Source: CAWCUZ01 sp963798795 (GTDB lineage: Bacteria > Acidobacteriota > Vicinamibacteria > Vicinamibacterales > SCN-69-37). From it: a stretch of 25,996 bases of DNA. Location: NCBI GenBank assembly GCA_963798795.1, contig CAWCUZ010000005.1, forward strand, positions 1 to 25,996, written 5' to 3'. The notes beneath the pieces were generated by a model. That model searched no databases, was not told the origin of the DNA, and saw only the letters and a list, made by a program, of their open reading frames with translations. The position numbers were made by a program, and so were the translations under genes. Shown one piece after another: positions 16,738-25,031 of the stretch (position 1 is the stretch's first letter; each line of letters starts with the position of its first letter).

Positions 16738-17653
16738 ACCGTGTCCATGAACGTGCGCTCAACTTTGGTGAACACGCTCAGACCCGCGGCCAGCAGTACA
16801 GCAGCGCGCCGAAACTGCAGGCCAGCTGAGTCAAGTTAACCGTACCGACTCCCAGAAAGCCCAAGCGAAACGCCTCGATGATCGGCGTAAGCGGATTGAC
16901 GGCTACGAGCCACTGAAACCGAACCGGAACGGCCGAACGTGGATAAATCACGGGGGTCACGTACATGAGAAGTTGGGTCGCAAACGCCACGGCGTAGGCC
17001 AAATCCCGGTAGCGGGTCGTCAGGGCACAGACGATAACACCTCCGGCCAGTCCGTAGCCCGCAAGCATCAACACCAGGAGAGGCAACAGCAAAGACCATA
17101 TTGTCACATGCACGTTTGCACCAAACCACAGGTACACCAGCAATGCAGCGCCGAAGAGCGCAAATTGGATGGCAAACGAGATCAGGTTGGAAATAACGAG
17201 CGAGACGGGGATGACTAGGCGGTGAAAATAGACCTTCCCGAGGAGATATGCATTCCCCACGAACGTTTTCGCAGTCTGTTCAAGACACACCGCAAAATAG
17301 GACCACGTAATCGTCCCTGCCATGTAGAACAAGAAAGGGGGATTCCCGTCAGTTGAAAGTCGCGCCATGCTCCCGAATACAATTGTGAAGATGCCGCTGG
17401 TCGTGAGCGGGCGAATGATATGCCACGTTGGTCCGAGGACGGTCTGTTTGTAGACGGAGACGAAGTCCCGCCATACGAACAGCATCACGAGATCCCGGTA
17501 ACGCCACAGTTGGCGCAGGCGCCAGTCGAACCATCTGGAACCGGCCGTAATGATGCTGTGCGCGGTCGGCAGAACCGGCCGAACAGTTGCTGACACCGAG
17601 ACTGCATCGGCGACGGTCGGGTCGAGACGTCCCATCGCCGGGTGGTCTAGCAA
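16734..17653 (-). CDS. wzm: Polysaccharide ABC exporter permease (Wzm), frameshift near the 3' end
   Basis: This ABC-2 type permease has about six membrane segments. Its cytoplasmic N-terminus ends in LVMLFVWRDFVSVYKQTVLG, the usual start of the Wzm/TagG domain, followed by GPTWHIIRPL and a periplasmic loop with YPRSAVPVRFQWLVAVNPL-type sequence. As read, the frame stops at 16778, but the expected tail LLAAGLSVFTKVERTFMDTV lies in the next frame and ends at TGA 16734-16736, overlapping the wzt GTG. One added G near 16807 joins the two. The ATG at 17653 is taken as start; an internal ATG six codons later is possible. Upstream is an IS66-family element. Confidence 0.87.
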
Positions 17654-17786
17654 GAGTGTCGCCAGTCCGAAAACGCGTGAGAGCTATCAATTCCTGAGTG
17701 CCGTCCGACCGGCAAGGACTAGTCTCCCCGGAGGCAGACAAAGTGCACGCCAAGCCTGAGGCCCCCGGGACATCGACTGCAAGGCT

Positions 17787-17794
17787 CCGGCTCC
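17787..17794. repeat. IS66 target-site duplication, left copy
   Basis: CCGGCTCC directly precedes the left inverted repeat, and CCGGCTCG (20461-20468) directly follows the right one: 7 of 8 bases match, at the 8-bp length known for IS66-family elements. Confidence 0.75.
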
Positions 17795-17820
17795 GTAAGC
17801 GTCGACGGAGGGCGTCTTGA
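17795..17820. repeat. IS66 left terminal inverted repeat
   Basis: It begins GTAAGCGTCGACGGAGGG and ends CGTCTTGA. It pairs with the reverse complement of 20434-20460, with a single-base indel. Confidence 0.88.
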
Positions 17821-17821
17821 T

Positions 17822-18160
17822 CTAGCGGACGCCCCGTGCCCAGTGCCGGTAGGCTTCAATCCACTCCCAGCCAAGAGGCGGCGGCGTTGGCAATGGCAGG
17901 TCCGTGAGAGGGATCCGCTGTCGCTCTGTGCCGCGGCGGCAGACCGCGACGATCTCGTCGGCGTCGTTCAGGTCGACGGCTGTGACGCGGGCGGGGACGC
18001 CGAGAAGCGATGTCTCGAACGGGACCCGCAGGGGTTCTTGCAGCATGGTCAGCAAGCCGATGCGTTGTTCGGATTCCCCGTAAGCATCGATGATCGCTTC
18101 CTCGACGAGCGCGGTGAGACGGCGCCTGGACAACCGCAACTTGGCCATGCGCGGGTGCAT
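17822..18160 (-). CDS. CcbP-like calcium-binding-family passenger protein of the IS66 element
   Basis: The 112-aa product lies inside the IS66 ends, starting 7 nt after the tnpC stop. It has EEAIIDAYGESEQRIGLLTM, IVAVCRRG, and the C-terminal signature LPLPTPPPLGWEWIEAYRHW, which I associate with the CcbP-like calcium-binding family (first described in Anabaena) and with small genes carried by some IS66 elements. It is acidic in the N-terminal third. Its role in transposition or as cargo is unknown. A diverged copy of its 3' end lies at 20595-20740. Confidence 0.7.
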   Translation of the reverse strand: MHPRMAKLRLSRRRLTALVEEAIIDAYGESEQRIGLLTMLQEPLRVPFETSLLGVPARVTAVDLNDADEIVAVCRRGTERQRIPLTDLPLPTPPPLGWEWIEAYRHWARGVR

Positions 18161-18167
18161 CGAAGCG

Positions 18168-19681
18168 TCAAGCGGCAGCGCGCCGGCCGACGGTGGCGGC
18201 CCAGCCCGTCGGCGTGAGGTCGCCGATCAGCCGGTGTGGATGGGTGGCGACGCGCCGGAGGGCATCCTTCAAGGAGTCGAAGGGCGACACGTCGATCAGT
18301 GTGCAGCTCTGCACGAGCGGGTACAGCAGCGCCGCGCGGCGGGCGCCCTCGACGCTGTCCGCGCAGAGCCAGTTCTTCCGACCGATCGTCACCCCTCGCA
18401 GTGGGTTCTCCGCGCCGTTGTTGTCGATGCGGAACCGGCCATCGTCGACAAACCGCTGCAGCGCGTCCCATTGATTCGTCAGATACCGGACGGCGTCGCC
18501 GAGCGGCGATTTCGGCAGCACGGCCGCTGCGAGCGTGTCCCGCTCGGCGCGGATCGCCGTCAGGATCGGGAGACTCTGCTCCTGCCGACGGGTCCGGCGG
18601 ATCTCTACGGACTCATCGGCCACGGCGCGCTCGATCTGATAGAGCTGCTGGACCAGCGCGATCATCGGCGCGGCCCGGGCGTCGGTGGGCAGCGCTTCGA
18701 CGAAGCCGCGACGCGCATGCGCCCAGCAGCCGAGCTCCCGGATGCGACCGGTCCGATACAACCCGTCGTACCCGGTATAGGCGTCGGCTTGGAGATCGCC
18801 GGCGAAGCCGGCCAGAAAGGCCTCCGGGCCGTCGCGTTCATGCGTGCGCGTCGCGTCGAAGACGACCTGCGGCGTCAGCGGATCGAGATAGGTCCAGATC
18901 CGGCCCTTGCGGCTGCCGGTGTCCTCGAGAATCGTGACCGGGGTGTCGTCGGTTTGGAGATAGCTCGCGGCGGTCACCTGGCGCCGCAACTCGTCGCCGA
19001 TCGGCGCGAGCGCGGTCGCCACGTCCGCCACCCAGCCGCAGAGCGTCGCCCGCGACAGGTCGAGGTGCTCGCGCTGAAAGATCCGTTCGAGGCGATAGAG
19101 CGGCAGATGATCGAGATACTTCGAGACGACCACGTAGGCGAGCAGGCCTTCGCTCGCCAGCGATCGCTCGACCGCTTGCGGCGGCGCCGGCGCCACCGTC
19201 ACGCCCTCGTGGCACTGGGGACACGCATACTTGGGCCGCACCGTTTCCATCACCCGCACCGAGGCCGGGACGTAGTCCAGTTTCTCGGACACCGTCTCAC
19301 CGATCCGCGTCTTGGCCGTGCCGCAGGCACAGACCTTGTCCGCGTCGGGGATATCGATCTCGATCCGCTGCCGCGGGCAGCGACGCCGGCAGCGGCCGCC
19401 GGCCCGTCGGGCGCGGCGGCCGGCGATGCTGCTTGCCCGGCCGCTCGCCGGTGTCCATTTCGGTCGGCTCGTCGCGGGGCTTGAGTTCCTCGGCCAGTTG
19501 GGCAAAGGCGAGGCGCAGTTGCGCGTCGCTCACGCCTTCCGATTTCTTGCCGAAGAGCTTGTGGCACAGCAGGTCGAGCTTCTGCCGCAGGGCGGGGTTT
19601 TCCTGTTCGGCCCGTCCCAGCGCGTCCTGCAGCTCGGCGATGCCCGCTGCGCGCCGTGGCGAGATCGGTGACCGCCGTCAC
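18168..19681 (-). pseudogene. tnpC: IS66 transposase TnpC (DDE), frameshifted in the N-terminal third
   Basis: The main frame carries the IS66 transposase core: the zinc-finger-like CACGTAKTRIGE and YACPQCHEGV, then DDE residues in LQTDDTPV, QADAYTGYDGLY and NNGAENPLRGVTIGRKNW. The N-terminal leucine-zipper region (ELQDALGRAEQENPALRQKL, LFGKKSEGVSDAQLRL) lies in another frame, and the likely GTG start at 19681 in a third, so there are breaks near 19640 and 19385. The C-terminus has the family's small extension DALRRVATHPHRLIGDLTP. As given the gene cannot produce a full transposase. Confidence 0.85.
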
Positions 19682-19723
19682 GCGCGCATCATAGATCGGT
19701 GATCGCCGATCGCGGTACAACGC

Positions 19724-20074
19724 TCACGCGACGCGCTCATACCAGCGCCGCCGGCGCGTGTGGGACGATCCGTGCCCGACAACAAGAGCAGCAGATCGGC
19801 GCTGCCCCATTTCGACCGGCGCCGCGTCGGGCTCGGTCGGCCAGGCGAACGTGCCTTGCTCGAGCCGCTTATAGAGCACCCAGAAGCCCGACCGATCCCA
19901 GGTGAGAATCTTGAGCCGATCCCCGCGCCGATTCCGAAACAAGAAGAGATGGCCCGAGAGCGGGTCCAGCGTGAACCGCTCGCGCACCAGCGCGGATAAG
20001 CCGTCGATCGATCGCCGCAAGTCCGTCGCCCCCGTCGCCAGATAGATGCGGACCGCCGGCGAGATCGTCAGCAT
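19724..20074 (-). CDS. tnpB: IS66 accessory protein TnpB
   Basis: The 116-aa product is an IS66 Orf2 family protein: VRIYLATGATDLRRSIDGLS, then SGHLFLFRNRRGDRLKILTW and DRSGFWVLYKRLEQGTF. It overlaps the end of tnpA by a few bases. The last 30 residues are partly off-frame: SADLLLLLSGTD, expected in the family, appears in the neighbouring frame, while the terminal RRRRWYERVA is in the listed frame, suggesting two compensating indels. The protein is required for transposition in studied IS66 elements, but its biochemical role is unsettled. Confidence 0.88.
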   Translation of the reverse strand: MLTISPAVRIYLATGATDLRRSIDGLSALVRERFTLDPLSGHLFLFRNRRGDRLKILTWDRSGFWVLYKRLEQGTFAWPTEPDAAPVEMGQRRSAALVVGHGSSHTRRRRWYERVA

Positions 20075-20388
20075 GCCGCGCGGAGCGCCGCCACCGCGGC
20101 CCGGACCAGCTCCGCCGACGCGCCGGGCCGAATCTGTATTCGCTCGCCCCCGCTAAGACGATCTCCAGCACGGCCGCCGTCGGATCGGCCACCAGATGCA
20201 CAGGCACGAACGTCGGCGCCGCCGGCGACGCGTCCGTCGCGGCGGGGCGTTCGACAGTTTGCGGCACCAATACCAGAAGGTCCATGTCGGGATCCGGTGC
20301 TGTCGCGCGAATGCCGCCTGCGAGCGCCGCTGCCGCGCCACTGCGCCACAAGCCTCGCCATACGGGCCGGTGTCCGTCTCCTCATCAT
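20068..20388 (-). pseudogene. tnpA: IS66 accessory protein TnpA, frameshifted
   Basis: A Tn3-unrelated, IS66-type TnpA can be pieced together from three frames. The start MMRRRTPARMARLVAQWRGS leads into the helix-turn-helix RSQAAFARQHRIPTWTFWYW, then a variable Ala/Pro stretch, then FVPVHLVADPTAAVLEIVLA and the terminal IRPGASAELVRAAVAALRAA. It is the first gene of the element, about 45 nt from the right inverted repeat. Confidence 0.75.
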
Positions 20389-20433
20389 CGCCAGTCCTCC
20401 CGTGCGGAGGATCGGCGATTCGTCAGGCGCCTC

Positions 20434-20460
20434 TCAAGACGCCCTCCGTCGAACGCTTAC
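20434..20460. repeat. IS66 right terminal inverted repeat
   Basis: The reverse complement begins GTAAGCGTTCGACGGAGGG and ends CGTCTTGA, matching the left end with one extra T. Confidence 0.88.
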
Positions 20461-20483
20461 CCGGCTCGAAACAGGTGTGCCGG

Positions 20484-20594
20484 TTAAGAGGCTTGCGGAT
20501 CGGACGCGAGCACGAAACTTTGCTCCAGTGGCGGCTTGATGTTCTCCCAGGGTCCATCGGCCGCGATCGTGACCGGCTCAGTTCCACAAGCACT
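20484..20594 (-). pseudogene. 3' fragment of an unidentified gene
   Basis: An open frame ending at TAA 20484-20486 has protein-like composition (EPVTIAADGPWENIKPPLEQ, then SFVLASDPQAS). It abuts an IS66 end fragment at 20595 on its upstream side. Without the complete IS66 it would end about 165 nt upstream of wzm on the same strand, so it may be the remnant of a gene from the polysaccharide operon. I do not recognise the family. Confidence 0.3.
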
Positions 20595-20740
20595 GTAAGC
20601 GTCCGACGAACGCCGTCTTGATTTATCGCCCGCCGCGTGCCGAAGGCGGTATGCCCCGATCCACTCCCAGCCGTCCGGCGGCGGGACGGCAAGGGCAGGG
20701 AGAATCGGCTGACGCCACTCGCTCGGGGTCCTACTACCTA
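20595..20740 (-). mobile_element. End fragment of a second, diverged IS66-family element
   Basis: It begins GTAAGCGTCCGACGAACG and CGTCTTGA as in the neighbouring IS66 left end, and is followed by a diverged copy of the passenger gene's 3' end: VPPPDGWEWIGAYR corresponds to TPPPLGWEWIEAYR. It is in the same orientation as the complete element, only 134 bp away. Homology fades near 20740 and no partner end was found. Confidence 0.7.
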
Positions 20741-21068
20741 CAAGCGCGATTGCCACCGTGGCCATTCTCGCCGGCGGGTCGGCCGCTTCATTGACTGCCG
20801 TCCGGACGGCTGCGAGCGCACTCACGCTGGCCGTTGCAGTAGTTGTGCAGCTTGTGAGCGCGCCGCCAGCGGTCTACTTACCGCCGCACGTGAATCCTCC
20901 ACAACTGGCCGCGGCGCACATTGCCGCACACGCCGAGGCGGGTACCGCGGTACTTGCCGAAAGGGTATGCGGTAGAACATTGCACCTGGCCACCTAGTTG
21001 AGATCATTACGTTTGCTCCGGTTGACTCAGTCGTCGAGGAGTTGGCGGGCAACGGCTCGCCCCCTCCC
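20741..21068. other. Stretch with no recognisable gene
   Basis: The only sizeable plus-strand frame (20758-20997) encodes an Ala/Val-rich hydrophobic sequence with no family resemblance and no ribosome site. It may be residue of older insertions. Confidence 0.4.
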
Positions 21069-21141
21069 TGCCAAGATAGGTGAGACACTTCGCAGACCCG
21101 TAATTACAGTCGAGGGCGGGGAGGTGTCGAGACAGTGATGC

Positions 21142-21659
21142 ATGCAATCCGAGCCCAGCGGGAGCCCGGTGCATAGCAGGCGGAAGAGCCGGAGCGGAGG
21201 GGCGACGAGCGCAGCGAGGCGCCCCCGCAGCGGAGGGTCTTCCGCCGGCGAGCGCCAGCCGGGGCCCGTCCCACCGGATGCGGAAGTCCCGGCGCGGCAC
21301 GCCCGGCACCGATTCACGACCGGCTACAAGTTGGAGGTGCTTCGGCGCGCGGACGCCTGCACCCGTCCCGGCGAGCTCGGCGCGTTGCTGCGGCGCGAGG
21401 GGCTCTACTCCTCGCACTTGGTGACCTGGCGGCGGCAACGCGAGCAGGGCTTGACGGCGAACACGCGAGGGGGGAGCCGGACGGCAGGCGATCCCCGCGT
21501 GAAAGCCTTGGAGCGGGAGAAGGCGGCGCTCGCCACGGAAAATCGCCGGCTCGAGCGCCGGTTTCCAGCGAGCAGGACACGATCATCGCGTTCCAAAAAA
21601 AGGTGCACGAGCTGCTCGGGAATCCCCTGAATCCCCTGCCGAGCGACGAGGACGATTGA
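21142..21659 (+). pseudogene. IS3 OrfA (helix-turn-helix), one frameshift
   Basis: The product has a helix-turn-helix region (RHRFTTGYKLEVLRRADACT, then ELGALLRREGLYSSHLVTWR) and a leucine-zipper-like coiled coil (RVKALEREKAALATENRRLE). Near 21562 the frame shifts by one base, in a GG/TTT run. The continuation SEQDTIIAFQKKVHELLGNP ends at TGA 21657-21659, which overlaps the orfB ATG as TGATG. Confidence 0.75.
21596..21602 (+). promoter_or_regulatory. Programmed -1 frameshift heptamer A AAA AAG
   Basis: In the orfA C-terminal frame the codons read CAA AAA AAG GTG, the canonical slippery site used by IS3 elements. From it the -1 frame stays open across the orfA stop into the orfB frame, so an OrfAB fusion transposase is possible. 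Confidence 0.75.
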
Positions 21660-22786
21660 TGACGGCGGTCGAGACGGCGAGTAAGACGCTGGGCGCCGCG
21701 GCGGCCTGTGATGCGGTGGGGGTTTCGCGCGCGAGCCTGTACCGCCGCCGCCAACCACCCCATCCGCCGGCCCCGCGGCCGACGCCGCCGCGGGCGCTGG
21801 ATCCGGGTGAACGGCAGCGCGTGCTCACGACGCTGGATGGCGGGCGGGGCCTCAATCAGGCGCCGGCCCAAGTGCATGCGACCTTGCTCGATGAGGGCAC
21901 CTACTTGTGTTCGCCGCGGACGATGTATCGCCTGTTGGACGCCGCCGGCCAGGTCAAGGAGCGGCGCGATCCGGTCCAGCGAGCACAGTACGCGGCACGG
22001 AGCTGGCCGCGGGGGGGCCCAACGAGGTCTGGAGCTGGGACATCACCAAGCTCCTCGGCCCGGTGAATTCAACGTCCCTCTATCTGTACGTGATCCTCGA
22101 CATCTTCAGTCGGTATATCGTCGGCTGGATGATTGCCCCCCATGAGAGCGCCGCGCTCGCCGAACGGCTCATCGCCGAGACGTGCGCGAAGTACGGGATT
22201 CAGCCGGGTCAACTCACGCTGCATGCCGACCGGGGCGGCGCGATGCCAGCAAACCCGTCGCCTTGCTGCTGGCCAATCTCGGGGTCGTCAAGACGCACAG
22301 CCGGCCATACATGTCGAACGACAACCCGTTTTCCGAAGCCAGGTCAGAACGCTGAAGTCCTGTCCCCCAATTCCCCGACCGCTTCGGATCGATCGAAGAC
22401 GGACGGGCGTTCGGCCAGGTGTTCTTACCCTGGTCCGACCAGGAGCACCATCACAGTGGCCTCGGGTTCCTCACGCCGGCCGTGGTCCACTTCGGCGAGG
22501 CGGCACGGTGCGCGCGCATCGCGAGCGGGTGCTCGCCGCGGCCTATGCCGCGCATCCGGAGCGGTTCGTGAACGGGCGTCCACACCCCGCGGATCTGCCG
22601 AGCGCCGTCTGGATCAACCCGCCTGTCAAAAAAGCGACGGCGCAGGATGGCCCAGAAACCACGATCGCCCGCCCCGACGACCCACAGCATGGCCGGATCC
22701 TCGAGGCCACGCACCAATCAACCCGGATCATGATCGATGGCGGCGCTCCTCTAATTAACTCGACCTTGGTGTCTCAATGTCATTGA
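21659..22786 (+). pseudogene. IS3 OrfB integrase-type transposase, several frameshifts
   Basis: The sequence has the IS3 OrfB pattern: an N-terminal SRASLYRRR and PRTMYRLLDAAGQVKERRDP, then the rve integrase core with DDE residues in VWSWDITKLLGP, TLHADRGG and NDNPFSEA. These are followed by FPDRFGSIEDGRAFGQVF, HHHSGLGFLTPAVVHFGEA and a tail ending VSQCH at TGA 22784-22786. These segments lie in different frames, with breaks near 22000, 22250, 22360 and 22480, so the gene as given is not translatable in full. Confidence 0.8.
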
Positions 22787-22801
22787 CAGCGGCCGCCGAA
22801 G

Positions 22802-22996
22802 GTGATGTTCGTCCTTGTGCCAGCCGCCGGCCCCGCCGCCGGGATCGAACGATATCAAGACGACTGGGGCCGACTCCTCGGCAAGCATTTCATGCCCGTC
22901 GAAGTCCCGGTTCCGAGCGTTCGGATCTACGAACGGCGCGACCCGCCTGAGCCAATGCGGTCCGTGGTCGCCACAACCGCGAGTCATCGCCAATGA
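22802..22996 (+). pseudogene. 3' fragment of an unknown gene cut by the IS3 element
   Basis: The frame reads MFVLVPAAGPAAG, then DDWGRLLGKHFMPVEVPVPS and VRIYERRD, and stops at TGA 22994-22996. That stop overlaps the ATG of the GT2 gene (ATGA), which argues it is the true 3' end of the preceding operon gene. The 5' part is missing at the IS3 boundary. The family is not recognised; a C-terminus of a membrane glycosyltransferase is only a guess. Confidence 0.45.
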
Positions 22997-23939
22997 AGGT
23001 CACCGTCGCCATCTGTACCTGGAAACCGCAGCCGCCCTGTTGCGGCAAACGCTGACAGGTCTGACCGACCTGCAGATTCCGGCCGGCCTGGACTGGGAAG
23101 TCCTCGTCGTCAACAACAACTGCACCGACGCGACCGACGAGGTTCTGTCGGCTTTCGCGACAGCCCTGCCATTGAGACGCGTGTTTGAACCGGTCTCGGG
23201 TCACTCCAACGCGCGGAATCGAGCGGTGGCCGAAGCCCGCGGTGACCTGATCATCTGGACCGATGATGACGTCATGGTTGATTCACGGTGGGTCTCCGAA
23301 TATGTTCTCGCCGTGGAGGAAAAGCATTCCGCGGGCTTCTTTGCGGGCCCAGTAGAACCGTGGTTTGAAGCACCACCTCCGCGATGGATGCTACGCCACC
23401 TCGCGATGCTGTCCGGTGTTGTCGTCGCGGTGGACCATGGGCCCGACGGGCGGCTGCTCGAACGCGGCGAAACTGTCTTCGGAGCGAATATGGCAGTCCG
23501 CCGTGACGTGGCCGAGCAGTTTCCTTTCAACCCACACCTTGGGCGCATGAAGGATAGTCTCACGGGGGGTGACGACACGGACTTCATCGGTCGGCTCGTG
23601 GGCGCCGGCCATCGCGCGATCTGGGTACCAACTGCCCGCGTCAAGCACTTTGTCCCGGCGAGCCGATTGACCAGACGCTACCTCCGTCGATGGTATCTCG
23701 ATGCCGGACGCACCTTCGTGCGGCGGTCCCAGCGGCTCGAAGGGCGTTCCATCGCTCGGGTGCCGCGCTGGGTTCTGCGTCGTTACCTCGAGGAACTGAC
23801 CAAGGCGTGGTTCTGGAGTCCTTTCCGCAACACCAGGTGGCTCACGGCCCACTGCGAGGCTCTGAGACTTCGAGGGATCATCCACGAATGCCGCGAGCAG
23901 TGGCGGCCAGACGATCGCACGCCGGAGAATCGTAGGTGA
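22993..23939 (+). CDS. Family 2 glycosyltransferase, frame-shifted near the start
   Basis: A GT-A fold enzyme of about 314 aa. It starts MKVTVAICTW, has WEVLVVNNNCTDATDEVL, the metal-binding DDD in IIWTDDDVMVDSRWV, and GANMAVRRDVAEQF followed by GGDDTDFIGRLVGAGH, typical of GT2 enzymes. After ICTW the frame is lost. Reading AA for AAA and CC for CCC near 23020-23040 gives CTWNRSRLLRQTLTGL without a break, so homopolymer errors are likely. The start overlaps the stop of a truncated upstream gene as ATGA. It probably adds a sugar to the surface glycan. Confidence 0.85.
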
Positions 23940-23983
23940 CCGGGCTAATGTCGATCCGGGTCATCGCTCAGGTACCACGCTAG

Positions 23984-25025
23984 GAGCTTGCTGAAAAACC
24001 GGTGCGAGGGGATCGACAGCGGATCGATCCCGTACTACCATCGGCGCCATGCGTGGAGACGACCGCCAGCCCGACTCGATGTTCAGTTACGTGTCGCCGG
24101 AGCAACGCGTACCGAGCGACCACCCGTTGCGGGCGATCCGACAGCTCGTGGACGCGATTCTCGCGGAGATGTCGCGGGAATTCGACAAGCTATACTTGGC
24201 CGTCGGCCGCCCGTCGATCCCGCCGGAACAGCTGCTGCGCGCCCTGCTCCTCCAGATCTCTACACCATCCGGAGCGAGCGCCTGCTCATGGAGCAACTCG
24301 ACTACAATCTGCTCTTCCGCTGGTTCGTCGGCCTACACGGACGAGCCCGTCTGGGTTCCGACGATCTTCACCAGAATCGCGAGCGGTTCCTGAGCGGGAA
24401 CATTGCCGAGGCGTTCCGGCGCAGGAAGTGCTCAAGCGGCCGAGCCCGCTCATGTCGCACGAGCACTTCACGGTCGACGGCACGCTGCTCGAAGGCTGGG
24501 CGAGTCAGAAGAGTTTCCGGCGGAAGGACGGCCCGCCTGATGGCGACGGCCGGAATTTCCACGGCCAGACCCGCAAGAACGACACGCATGCGTCGACGAC
24601 CGATCCCGACGCGAAGCTGTACCGGAAATCAAACAACCCGAAGCCCGCTTGGCCTATCTGGGGCATCTGCTCATTGAAAAGACCGGGTTGATCGTCCAGG
24701 CGATGGCGACGCAGGCGGACGGGCGGGCGGAACGCGACGCCGGCCGCGCGATGCTGCACACCCACGCGAAGGCCACGCCTTCGAAGCGGCGCACGATCGG
24801 CGCCGACAAGAACTACGACACCGCAGCGTTTGTCGCCGTCGTGCGTGCGATGAACGTCACGCCGCACGTCAGCCAGAATCTGAAGCGACCCGGCGGCAGC
24901 GCACTCGACGCCCGCACGACCCGGCACGACAGCTACGCGCAGAGCCAGGCGTGTCGGCCGCGGGTGGAACGGCCCTTCGCGTGGATGAAGGTGATCGCAT
25001 GGCTTCGCAAAGTCTCTGTCAGGGA
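23984..25025 (+). mobile_element. IS5/IS1182-type insertion sequence, right end missing
   Basis: The left boundary is suggested by GAGCTTGCTGAAAAACC about 65 nt before the transposase start, a terminus of the kind seen on IS1182-like elements. The transposase similarity stops near WLRKV at about 25015, some 30-40 residues before the usual end, and no matching inverted end is found. The element is therefore truncated at the junction with the FkbM gene. Confidence 0.65.
24049..25025 (+). pseudogene. IS5/IS1182-type transposase, multiple frameshifts and 3' truncation
   Basis: The start is clean (SMFSYVSPEQRVPSDHPLRA, then AVGRPSIPPEQLLRALLLQ). Later segments lie in other frames: YTIRSERLLMEQLDYNLLF, then DEPVWVPTIFT, then HEHFTVDGTLLEGWASQKSF with the first catalytic Asp, then a frame holding TIGADKNYDT with the second Asp and PRVERPFAWMKVIAWLRKV with the catalytic Glu. 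The C-terminal helix is absent. The gene is non-functional as given. Confidence 0.8.
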
Positions 25026-25031
25026 TCTGTC

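Larger units (their letters stand above)
17795..20460 (-). mobile_element. IS66-family insertion sequence, 2666 bp, with both ends
   Basis: The element is bounded by inverted repeats beginning GTAAGCG, the usual IS66 terminus: left 17795-17820, right 20434-20460. They are identical except for one inserted base (GTAAGCGT[T]CGACGGAGGG, then CGTCTTGA). An 8-bp near-perfect target duplication flanks it. On the minus strand it encodes tnpA, tnpB and tnpC, then a CcbP-like passenger gene. Length and gene order agree with the family. tnpA and tnpC contain frameshifts, so the copy is either inactive or affected by sequencing errors. It separates wzm from whatever lay upstream of it. Confidence 0.9.
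21069..22788 (+). mobile_element. IS3-family insertion sequence
   Basis: It carries orfA and orfB in the usual IS3 arrangement, with orfB in the -1 frame. The ends share TGAGACAC exactly (21081-21088 and, inverted, 22769-22776). Extending outward gives a weaker 20-bp imperfect repeat (13 of 20 bases) beginning TG and ending at 21069 and 22788, so the outer limits are approximate. The orfB stop lies inside the right repeat. No target duplication is evident. Several indels interrupt orfB. Confidence 0.78.

Noticed and set aside
20587..20594. CAAGCACT before the IS66 fragment recurring at about 23642 as a target duplication
   Set aside because: The second copy lies in the coding sequence of the GT2 gene with no IS66 end beside it; an 8-base match by chance is plausible in 26 kb.
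20758..20997. 79-codon hydrophobic open frame between IS elements
   Set aside because: No ribosome site, no family motif and an Ala/Val-rich composition expected from GC-rich noncoding DNA.
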